Positions 52,666 to 60,065 of a stretch of DNA of 64,000 bases are shown here, in pieces. The stretch is from Planctomyces sp. GTDB taxonomy: Bacteria > Planctomycetota > Planctomycetia > Planctomycetales > Planctomycetaceae. The notes under the pieces were generated by a model. It did no database searches and had not been told where the DNA came from. It saw only the letters and a program-made list of their open reading frames with translations. The DNA lies in assembly GCA_016795105.1 (NCBI GenBank), contig JAEUIH010000023.1:1-64000 (forward strand), in the 5' to 3' direction. A program made the translations under genes and the position numbers. The stretch's first letter is position 1. The number at the start of each line of letters is the position of its first letter.

Positions 52666-54222
52666 ATGCATTCCAAAACTCGGCTCATATCCGCGGACTG
52701 CTGCCTCAGAGGATTCCATGGAGGAATCCTGTTCTGTGCAGTGACATTCGCAGTGGCATTTTCCTTTGCTTCACTGTCGCATGCTGATGAGCCTGTTGCT
52801 GAGCAGGAAGTGGTCGATATTGGTGATCGGCGAGAGCTTTTTGTGGATCGATATTTGATCAGCGACCTCAGCAATGCATCACTCATCCTGCATCGTCCAC
52901 ACGACGAAGGTCCAGTCCTGCAGTTTGATCGACGGTGGGAAGGTGGTCAGTCCGGTTATGTGACAATGATTCGGAAGGACAACGGATTTCGCATGTATTA
53001 TCGCGGAATTTCCGAGCAGGGGCTGGATGGAAGTGACCACGAGCGTACATGTATTGCGGAGTCCGACGATGGTATTCACTGGACGAAGCCCGTGGTTGGG
53101 TTATACGAATTCAATGGATCACGCGATAACAATATTGTGCTCGCCAATGCAGCCCCGTCGACTCACAACTTTTGCCCGTTCGTCGATCTTAGGCCCGGCG
53201 TTCCCGTGGAGGAAAGATATAAAGCCGTGGGCGGTACGGGCAGTGAACTTCATGCATGGATTTCGCCCGATGGACTGCAATGGGTTCGCCTTCAGGAAGA
53301 GCCCATTCTCTCCGGCAGGCACATGCCGTTTCCGTTCACTCACCTGTTTGACTCTCAGAACCTTGTCTTCTGGTCCGAATCAGAGCAGTTGTATGTTTGC
53401 TACTTTCGTGTCTGGGATGGGGTTCGCAGGATTGCTCGTTCCACGAGTCAGGATTTTCGCACCTGGTCCAGTGCCGAGATGATGACTCATTGGCACGACT
53501 CAGGCGACGGTCCGCAACCGGCTGCTGTGGAGCATCTCTATACAAGTCAGACATCGCCCTACTTTCGGGCACCACACATTTACCTCGCTGTCGCGGCTCG
53601 CTTCTTTGAGGGGCGACAGGTCCTGACGACTGAGCAAGCAACTGCCATCGGAGTCGATCCAAAGTACTTTGGAGATACATCTGATGCGGTGCTGATGTCG
53701 ACGCGGGGCGGGAGTCGCTACGACCGAACCTTTATGGAAGGCTTCCTGCGACCTGGCATCGGACCCGAGAACTGGGTGTCTCGCACAAACTATCCTGCTC
53801 TGAATCTGCTGCAGACGTCTCCTGTGGAATTGTCACTGTATGTGAACCAAAACTACGCTCAGCCGACAGCCCATGTCCGGCGATACAGTCTGCGTCTGGA
53901 TGGATTCTCATCGTTGCACGCGGGAGCAGCGGAGGGGATCATGAGCTCACGGATTCTGCACTTCACTGGAGATCGCCTCAGCATCAATTTCTCTACATCA
54001 GCCGGCGGAGGCGTGAAGATTGAACTACAGGACCCGGATGGAACACCGTACCCTGGTTTCTCGCTGGACGATTGCCGGGAGCAGATTGGAAACGAAATCG
54101 ACCGAACAGTTCTGTGGAATGGACGAAGTGACTTATCTGCGGTGCAGGGGAAATCGGTACGGATGAAGATCGTTCTGCGAGACGCCGACCTGTACTCGTT
54201 TCAGTTTGCATCAAACAAGTGA
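52666..54222 (+). CDS. Secreted glycosidase-like five-bladed propeller protein
   Basis: The 518-residue protein has a signal peptide (about 20-40, ILFCAVTFAVAFSFASLSHA). The rest is a beta-propeller with strands such as LFVDRYLISDLSNASLILHRP, DNGFRMYYRGISEQG, ERTCIAESDDGIHWTKPVVGL, AWISPDGLQWVRLQEEP and SRYDRTFMEGFLRPGIGPENW. This pattern is shared by the GH32/43/62/68-type (five-bladed) hydrolases and related planctomycete proteins. Candidate acidic residues exist in each blade, but the exact catalytic trio cannot be placed by eye. It follows the symporter and precedes the dehydrogenase of the same operon, so it probably liberates the sugar unit that is imported. Confidence 0.68.
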   Translation: MHSKTRLISADCCLRGFHGGILFCAVTFAVAFSFASLSHADEPVAEQEVVDIGDRRELFVDRYLISDLSNASLILHRPHDEGPVLQFDRRWEGGQSGYVTMIRKDNGFRMYYRGISEQGLDGSDHERTCIAESDDGIHWTKPVVGLYEFNGSRDNNIVLANAAPSTHNFCPFVDLRPGVPVEERYKAVGGTGSELHAWISPDGLQWVRLQEEPILSGRHMPFPFTHLFDSQNLVFWSESEQLYVCYFRVWDGVRRIARSTSQDFRTWSSAEMMTHWHDSGDGPQPAAVEHLYTSQTSPYFRAPHIYLAVAARFFEGRQVLTTEQATAIGVDPKYFGDTSDAVLMSTRGGSRYDRTFMEGFLRPGIGPENWVSRTNYPALNLLQTSPVELSLYVNQNYAQPTAHVRRYSLRLDGFSSLHAGAAEGIMSSRILHFTGDRLSINFSTSAGGGVKIELQDPDGTPYPGFSLDDCREQIGNEIDRTVLWNGRSDLSAVQGKSVRMKIVLRDADLYSFQFASNK

Positions 54223-54296
54223 TGAAATCGATCAACACCCGAAATTGACAGGCTCAGGGTTTCCACCGGCCTGAACATCTATCATGGAACCTCAAT

Positions 54297-55793
54297 ATGG
54301 CTTCAGACAAAACGACACTGAGTTCAAAGTGGAGGACTCAGCATTTCATCAACGGCGCGTGGTCAGCAAGTGAGTCTGGCAGAGCAATGCCGGTCTTCAA
54401 CCCGGCCACTGGTGAGACTCTGGCTGAGGTATCCCTTGCCGATCAGGCGGATGTGCATAAGGCCGTTACAGCAGCCGCGAATGCATTCGATCATGGTCCC
54501 TGGCCTCGAATGGATGCCCTTGCCCGAGGACGATTGATCGGGGCTCTTGCAGCAAAAATCCGCGAACGGCTTGAAGATCTGGCGATGACCGACACACTCA
54601 ACGTGGGAAAGCCAATCCGCGATACTCGCGGCTTTGATGTTCCGTGTGCCGCCGACTTGTTTGAAAGTTATGCAGGACTGGCGGACAAGATTTCCGGCAA
54701 ATGTTATGGAACACAGCCAGACAACGTCACGATGCAGTTTCGCGAGCCAATGGGTGTCATTGCCGCGATAGTGCCCTGGAATTTCCCACTGACAAATGCA
54801 GCCATTAAACTGGCGCCGATTCTGGCATGTGGAAACACCGTTGTCCTGAAGCCCTCTGAAGTGGCACCACTGTCGGCGCTGATGCTGGCTGAGCTGGCTC
54901 ATGAGGTGGGTTTTCCGCCGGGCGTCTTTAATGTTTTGAACGGTACGGGAGCTGGGGCGGGTGCAGCGCTGGTGAGTCATCCCCGCGTGGAAAAAATTAC
55001 CTTCACGGGTCGCCACCAAACCGGAATTCAGATGCTGGAAGCCGCAAAGACCGGAATGAAGGGTGTCATGCTGGAACTTGGTGGCAAGACACCGAGTCTC
55101 GTATTTCCGGATGCTCCCATCGAGAACGTAGTGAACGGTGTGATCACCGGGATATTCTATAACCTCGGTCAGGTCTGCGTTGCCGGCTCGCGACTGCTGG
55201 TCCATGAATCACAACATGCGGATCTCATGGAGCGAATTGTGGCAAAGGTGCGTGGACTTCGGCAGGGAGATCCCACGGATCCGTCCAATCATCTTGGCTG
55301 TCTGGCGACACCAATGCATGGGGACACGGTGCGAAGATTCACAGACGTCGCCCGTCAGCAGGGAGCCCGTTGTGTGCATCAGGGGGCAACGGCAGAGTCT
55401 CTGAATTCCTGCTTCTTTCCGCCGACGATTTTCGATCAGGTACAGCCAGGTATGACGATTGCCAGGGAGGAAGTGTTTGGGCCGGTTCTGAGCGTAATGA
55501 CGTATCGCGACGAGGCTGATGCGATTGCGAAAGCGAATGACTGTGACTTCGGGTTGATGGCCAACGTGTGGACTTCGGACGGTATGCGTGCTCTGCGAGT
55601 CTGTCGACAGCTGAAGGCTGGCAGAATTGCTGTCAACGGGGGAGGAGCATTGAGAGCCAACGTACCTGTCTTTGGTTACAAACTCAGTGGTATTGGTGCC
55701 GAACTTGGGTTTGATGAAGCGATTCATGAATATACAAACTCGAAGGCAATCCTGTATTCGCTTTCGACGGAGAAATCACCATGGCCGGAATAG
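54297..55793 (+). CDS. Aldehyde dehydrogenase (NAD(P)-dependent)
   Basis: The 498-residue protein is typical in length. It contains HFINGAWSASESG at the start, the cofactor segment VIVPWNFPL-like (IVPWNFPLTNAAIKLAPILACGN, about 153-175), FTGRHQTGIQML, the general-base Glu in LELGGKTPSLVF (about 263) and the nucleophile Cys in GQVCVAGSR (about 297), then EEVFGPVLSVM near 400. All active-site residues look intact. Members oxidise aldehydes to acids. Its end overlaps the next gene by 13 bp, so the two are co-translated; the aldehyde released by that aldolase-like enzyme is an obvious candidate substrate, though this is inference. Confidence 0.92.
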   Translation: MASDKTTLSSKWRTQHFINGAWSASESGRAMPVFNPATGETLAEVSLADQADVHKAVTAAANAFDHGPWPRMDALARGRLIGALAAKIRERLEDLAMTDTLNVGKPIRDTRGFDVPCAADLFESYAGLADKISGKCYGTQPDNVTMQFREPMGVIAAIVPWNFPLTNAAIKLAPILACGNTVVLKPSEVAPLSALMLAELAHEVGFPPGVFNVLNGTGAGAGAALVSHPRVEKITFTGRHQTGIQMLEAAKTGMKGVMLELGGKTPSLVFPDAPIENVVNGVITGIFYNLGQVCVAGSRLLVHESQHADLMERIVAKVRGLRQGDPTDPSNHLGCLATPMHGDTVRRFTDVARQQGARCVHQGATAESLNSCFFPPTIFDQVQPGMTIAREEVFGPVLSVMTYRDEADAIAKANDCDFGLMANVWTSDGMRALRVCRQLKAGRIAVNGGGALRANVPVFGYKLSGIGAELGFDEAIHEYTNSKAILYSLSTEKSPWPE

Positions 55794-56887
55794 TATCTCC
55801 CGAAGATCCCCGGATCGGCCGGTCGGTCGACACGCTGGACACCCCGGTGTTACTGCTGGATCAGGCTGCCAGTGATCGAAACATCCGGAGGATGGCCGAC
55901 TATTTCAGTTTGCGGCCATCGAAGCTCCGTCCGCACTTTAAGAATCACAAATGCATAAGTCTGGCACGACGCCAACTTGCTGCAGGCGCTGTGGGAATGA
56001 CATGTGCAAAACTGAGCGAGGCAGAAGTCCTTGCGGATCATGGCGTCACCGACATTTTGATCGCCAATCAGGTGGTTGGAGACGGCAAGGTGGACCGGCT
56101 CGCCCGGATTGCGGCAAAAGCCAGGGTGGGAGTTGCCATCGATCACATCGATCATGCAACTGCAATTTCAGCCGCTGCTTACAGACATGGGACCGTTGTG
56201 AGGCTCCTGGTGGAAGTAGATATCGGGATGGGACGCTGCGGGCTGCCTCCCGGCTCCGAGGCTCTCAAACTTGTGGAGAAGATTCAGGGTTTGCCAGGCA
56301 TTGAGTTCTTTGGTCTGCAGGCCTACGAAGGCCATTTGGTTAATGTACTCGATCGTGAAGAACGACGCGATCGCGCAGTGGCAGCGATGAAACTGGCTGT
56401 GCAGACTCGGCGCCAGATTGAAGCGGCCGGCATTCCCGTGGCCTGTCTGAGCGGGTGTTCCAGTGCCACCTACGACTGTACGGGAACACTCGACGGTGTT
56501 GATGAAATTCAGGCCGGAACGTATGTCACAATGGATCGGCAGTATCGAAAGCTTGCTCCGGAATTTGAAAATGCGATGACTCTGCTTGTTCGAGTCATCA
56601 GCACTCCCGCCGCAGGTCGAGCTGTCGTCGATGTTGGCGTTAAGGGAGGGGGCGGTGAGTTTGGTGTGCCGGAATTTCGCGGCTATCCTGAAATTGAAGT
56701 GCCATTCTTCCTGGCCGAAGAGCATACGGTGATCCTGAAGGCTCCACTCTGGCGAATTGGCCAGCATCTTCACATGATTCCCAGCCATGCCTGCACAACA
56801 TGCAATCTTCATCGGGAGTTTGTTGTTCATGTTGATGGCATCGTCGTTGATGTCTGGCCGATCGAAGGTTCAGGAAAACTTGTGTGA
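55781..56887 (+). CDS. D-threonine-aldolase / D-serine-dehydratase-like PLP enzyme
   Basis: The 368-residue protein has an alanine-racemase-type TIM barrel with the PLP lysine in LRPHFKNHK (about 47-55), LLVEVDIGMGRCG (about 145-157) and LSGCSSATYDCTG. The C-terminal beta domain has the metal-site phrase PSHACTTCNLH (His and Cys, about 335-345). This matches the DSD1/D-threonine aldolase group, which cleaves D-3-hydroxy amino acids to glycine plus an aldehyde or dehydrates D-serine, with PLP and a divalent metal. It overlaps the aldehyde dehydrogenase gene and is overlapped by the aldo/keto reductase gene (GTGA), a tight set. The substrate is not given by sequence. Confidence 0.88.
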   Translation: MAGIVSPEDPRIGRSVDTLDTPVLLLDQAASDRNIRRMADYFSLRPSKLRPHFKNHKCISLARRQLAAGAVGMTCAKLSEAEVLADHGVTDILIANQVVGDGKVDRLARIAAKARVGVAIDHIDHATAISAAAYRHGTVVRLLVEVDIGMGRCGLPPGSEALKLVEKIQGLPGIEFFGLQAYEGHLVNVLDREERRDRAVAAMKLAVQTRRQIEAAGIPVACLSGCSSATYDCTGTLDGVDEIQAGTYVTMDRQYRKLAPEFENAMTLLVRVISTPAAGRAVVDVGVKGGGGEFGVPEFRGYPEIEVPFFLAEEHTVILKAPLWRIGQHLHMIPSHACTTCNLHREFVVHVDGIVVDVWPIEGSGKLV

Positions 56888-57828
56888 TACCAAACTTCGA
56901 TTCAGCACCGGAATTACCTCAGCTGGCGCTTGGAGGAGTCCAGTTTGGACTTCCGTATGGTGTTGCAAATCGTTTGGGACAGCCTCATCCGACAGTAGTA
57001 CGCGAAATCCTCCGGGCGGCTTTTGACGGAGGAGTCAAGACGATTGATACAGCAGCGGCCTATGGCAACAGTGAAGCAGTCATTGGTTATGCTCTCAGAG
57101 AGCTGGGACTCAAGGACGAGTTTCTTGTGGTTACGAAAATTCAGCCGCTGACTGAAGAAGAACGTCAGGATGAAAGGCTTGCACGTGAGGCGATTCGCAG
57201 TTCTCTGACGCGGTCGCTGGATGTGTTGGGTGTTGATTCACTTCCCGTGGTGTTGTTTCATCGAGACGCAGATTCTGTCATGCTGCCGGTGTTGCGGGAG
57301 TTTCGTCAGAAGGGACTGGTTCAACGCGTCGGCGTCTCCTGTGCGAATGCGACGCCGGAAGTTCCGGAATGGATTCTTCAGACGCCAATGGATGCGGTTC
57401 AGATTCCGGGGAGTCTTGTGGATCAACGTTACCTTCGCTCGGGAGTAGCGGCAAACGTGCGTTGCAAAGGCGGTTTGGTGTTTGTTCGGAGCGTCTATCT
57501 GCAGGGCTTGATGCTGCTTGCACCGGACCGCCTGCCGGCCCATTTGGATCAGTTTGCTCCCGTGGTCCATTACCTCACAAGCGTTGCAGATGCATACCAT
57601 ACGACTGTGGCGGAATTGGCACTTCGCTTTTTGCTGAGGGAGTCAGACATCTCACATGTGGTGATTGGCATGGAATCCGTTGAACAGGTAAAGAGTAATC
57701 TGCGAATTGTGGAGCAGGGGCCGTTGGATGACGAATTGTGCGAGCTGATCCAATCCGGCATGCCTGAATTTCCAAGGGAGTCTCTGGTGCCAGCGATCTG
57801 GGAAACATTGCGAGGTCGATCCAAATGA
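56884..57828 (+). CDS. Aldo/keto reductase
   Basis: The 314-residue protein starts with GTG in a GTGA overlap with the preceding stop. The TIM-barrel pattern is clear: LALGGVQFGLPYGVANRLG, KTIDTAAAYGNSEAVIG with catalytic Asp and Tyr (about 57-62), VVTKIQP with the Lys (about 85), and VVLFHRDAD with the His (about 123). A cofactor-binding region near the end reads LRFLLRESDISHVVIGMESVEQVKSN. All four tetrad residues are present. NAD(P)H-linked reduction of an aldehyde or ketone is expected; in this operon it could act on the sugar or on the aldehyde made by the aldolase-like enzyme. It overlaps the sialidase-like gene by ATGA. Confidence 0.9.
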   Translation: MIPNFDSAPELPQLALGGVQFGLPYGVANRLGQPHPTVVREILRAAFDGGVKTIDTAAAYGNSEAVIGYALRELGLKDEFLVVTKIQPLTEEERQDERLAREAIRSSLTRSLDVLGVDSLPVVLFHRDADSVMLPVLREFRQKGLVQRVGVSCANATPEVPEWILQTPMDAVQIPGSLVDQRYLRSGVAANVRCKGGLVFVRSVYLQGLMLLAPDRLPAHLDQFAPVVHYLTSVADAYHTTVAELALRFLLRESDISHVVIGMESVEQVKSNLRIVEQGPLDDELCELIQSGMPEFPRESLVPAIWETLRGRSK

Positions 57829-58973
57829 CAAAACTCCGGGTCGAGGATAGTGGCTTCATTTACAATTCAGCGAATCAGCCACATGAACGTCGGATCGCAT
57901 TCTTTACGTCACTCTGTCATTTGAGCGACGGGACGATCCTGTGCAGTTTCCAGCTTGGTCCCGGAAAGCATTCTCCGACAAGCAGCCTTGGGATTTGCCG
58001 GAGTTTTGATGGTGGTTCAACATGGGAAGAGACTCCCTTTCCTCTTTCATCTGTCGTTGATGGCGTGCCGGGTTCGCTTGGGGCTGGTGAACTGGTTGAG
58101 GCAGCGGCTGGCCGAATCCTGCTGTTTGCGACATGGTTCGATCGATCAGAACCAACGCGCCCCCTGTTTGACCCGGAGACTCAGGGGATTCTCAGATCGA
58201 AGCAGCTGATTTCTGAATCGACAGATCACGGTGCGAGCTGGGGACCGTGGCGTGAGCTTTCCACGACACCACTGAAAGGCACAGCACTCACGGGGCCGAT
58301 CCTGAAGTGGAGTGACGGGCGGATTGGCTTTGCCTTTGAGAGTTTCAAGGAGTTTGATGATCCATCCCCCGGCCATCACACGGCGTGGCTGGTCATTTCA
58401 GAAGACGGCGGAGCGACATTCAGACCTCCTCATCAGGTTGCAAGGCATCCGGATGACGCAATCTACTACTGGGACCAGAGACTCATCGCAGAATCGACGC
58501 CAGGTGAATACTTCGGCTTGTTTTGGACGCATGACCTCAAAGGGCAAAAAGACCTGAGTGTGCATCGTGTTGCTGGTTCAGTGGACAGTACGATCAGGCC
58601 TCAGGCTCCAGAAGCAACTGGAATACCAGGACAGATTGCTGCGCCTTTGCGGTTGGAGGATGGAATTCTGCTGGCATTTGTCGTTGATCGAAATCAACCG
58701 GCCACTATGACTCTGTGGCAATCGGCAGACAATGGCCGATCGTGGCCAGCCGATCAACGGCTGGTGGTGTACACACACGATGAGCGTGCGGTGCTGACAC
58801 AGGGGCAGAAGAACATCGACTTTTCACAATACTGGGAGGACATGGGAAAATGGAGTTTCGGACACCCGGCCCTGACACAACTCGATCAGAATCATGTTCT
58901 TGCTGGCTGGTACGCAGGCACGCCGACACATATGAGTATTCGCTGGGCTCGAATTCGAATTCAGAAGGGGTGA
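57825..58973 (+). CDS. Sialidase-family (BNR/Asp-box) protein
   Basis: The 382-residue protein has four clear Asp-box motifs: SFDGGSTWEE (about 62-71), STDHGASWGP (about 132-141), SEDGGATFRP (about 192-201) and SADNGRSWPA (about 303-312). It has the six-bladed propeller pattern of exo-alpha-sialidases (phrases such as GLPGKHSPTSSLGICRS-like and DDAIYYWDQRLIAES). No signal peptide is seen, so it is probably cytosolic or exported another way. The Tyr/Glu nucleophile pair of true sialidases cannot be placed with confidence, so glycosidase activity is open. It overlaps the reductase gene by ATGA and is followed after 3 bp by the amidohydrolase. Confidence 0.78.
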   Translation: MTKLRVEDSGFIYNSANQPHERRIAFFTSLCHLSDGTILCSFQLGPGKHSPTSSLGICRSFDGGSTWEETPFPLSSVVDGVPGSLGAGELVEAAAGRILLFATWFDRSEPTRPLFDPETQGILRSKQLISESTDHGASWGPWRELSTTPLKGTALTGPILKWSDGRIGFAFESFKEFDDPSPGHHTAWLVISEDGGATFRPPHQVARHPDDAIYYWDQRLIAESTPGEYFGLFWTHDLKGQKDLSVHRVAGSVDSTIRPQAPEATGIPGQIAAPLRLEDGILLAFVVDRNQPATMTLWQSADNGRSWPADQRLVVYTHDERAVLTQGQKNIDFSQYWEDMGKWSFGHPALTQLDQNHVLAGWYAGTPTHMSIRWARIRIQKG

Positions 58974-58976
58974 TTG

Positions 58977-59969
58977 ATGAGTCTCAGTGACTGGGAGTAT
59001 TCTGAGTGGGATGCAGAGCTGTTTGCGACCGAGCTGAATTCGTTTGTACCGGACTACATCTACGATGCTCACGCACATTTATACCAACTCGATCACTTCC
59101 CAGGAGAAACTGCTCCCAAATTCCTGAGTGCTGGTCCCGTGAGTGCAGGGTACTCGGAGTTCAGAGCTCGGATGGATCAGATCACCCCGGGCCGAACAAG
59201 GGGGGGACTGTTCTTTGGGTATCCACATGCAGCGATTGATGTGGAGTCCGAGAATCAATTTGTTGTGGCCGAGGTCAGAAAGTGCGGGAGTTCACACGCA
59301 CAGATGCTGACACCGCCCCGGATGACGTCGGAGCAAATTCATGAGGCGGTTACCAGTCTGGGTTTTTCCGGGCTGAAATGCTACCACGTCTGGTCGCAAC
59401 ATCGGCCAACCTTTGATTCGAAGATCGAGGACTTCCTTCCGGAGCATCATGTTCGAACTGCAGACGAGCTTGAGTTGTCGATTACTCTCCACATGGTTCG
59501 GTCACGAGCCCTCGCTGACCCGGTAAATCAGGCAACCATTCGAAGGTACTGCGAAGACTATCCACGGATGAAACTGATTCTTGCCCACGCCGCACGCGGG
59601 TTCAATCCACATCATACTATTCTGGGGATTCAGTCCCTGCGAGGTCTGAAGAATGTCTGGTTCGATACGTCGGCTGTTACGGATTGTGGTGCGATGGAAG
59701 CCATCATTCGTGTCATGGGGCACGAACGTCTGTTGTACGGATCAGATTTTCCGGTTTCACATCTGCGCGGCCGATGCGTTGGGCTTGGTGACAGCTTTCT
59801 CTGGATCTCGGCCTCCAATACAAATCTGCAAGTTCCATATGCCGATCTGGAACTTGCTCTGGTGGGGCATGAATCCCTGCGAGCCCTCAAGGTCGCTGTG
59901 ATGTCGACAGGATTGAATGACTCGCAGGTGGAGGACATCTTTTCAGGAAATGCGCGTCGGCTAAAGTAG
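58977..59969 (+). CDS. Amidohydrolase family protein
   Basis: The 330-residue product has a ribosome site (AGAAGGGG) about 5 bp before ATG 58977; the TTG at 58974 is less likely. Metal-binding signatures of the amidohydrolase TIM barrel: YDAHAHLYQL (HxH, about 30-39), ITLHMVR (about 170) , LILAHAARGFNPHH (about 203) and LLYGSDFPVSHLRG (Asp near 250). Related Amidohydro_2 enzymes decarboxylate or hydrolyse small aromatic or sugar-derived acids. It is the last gene of the catabolic operon (3 bp after the sialidase-like gene), so it may open a lactone or remove an amide or carboxyl group at the end of the pathway. The TAG stop is supplied by a REP-like hairpin. Confidence 0.85.
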   Translation: MSLSDWEYSEWDAELFATELNSFVPDYIYDAHAHLYQLDHFPGETAPKFLSAGPVSAGYSEFRARMDQITPGRTRGGLFFGYPHAAIDVESENQFVVAEVRKCGSSHAQMLTPPRMTSEQIHEAVTSLGFSGLKCYHVWSQHRPTFDSKIEDFLPEHHVRTADELELSITLHMVRSRALADPVNQATIRRYCEDYPRMKLILAHAARGFNPHHTILGIQSLRGLKNVWFDTSAVTDCGAMEAIIRVMGHERLLYGSDFPVSHLRGRCVGLGDSFLWISASNTNLQVPYADLELALVGHESLRALKVAVMSTGLNDSQVEDIFSGNARRLK

Positions 59970-60065
59970 CAGGCACATTCCATGTGCCGTCCGCGTCGCG
60001 GTGGGTGTGGTGTGGGAGGGGCGTGGCAGTGGTGTTGCGGACGGCATTCGGAGAATGCCTGCTAC
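59966..60065. repeat. Inverted pair of REP-like hairpins between two convergent genes
   Basis: One element at 59966-59994 reads GTAGCA, arm GGCACAT, loop TCC, arm ATGTGCC, GTCCGC. Its partner at 60037-60065 is inverted: GCGGAC, arm GGCATTC, loop GGA, arm GAATGCC, TGCTAC. A 42-nt spacer lies between them. The heads supply the TAG stops of the amidohydrolase (left) and the metalloprotease (right), the same arrangement as at 19684-19797. Confidence 0.85.
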
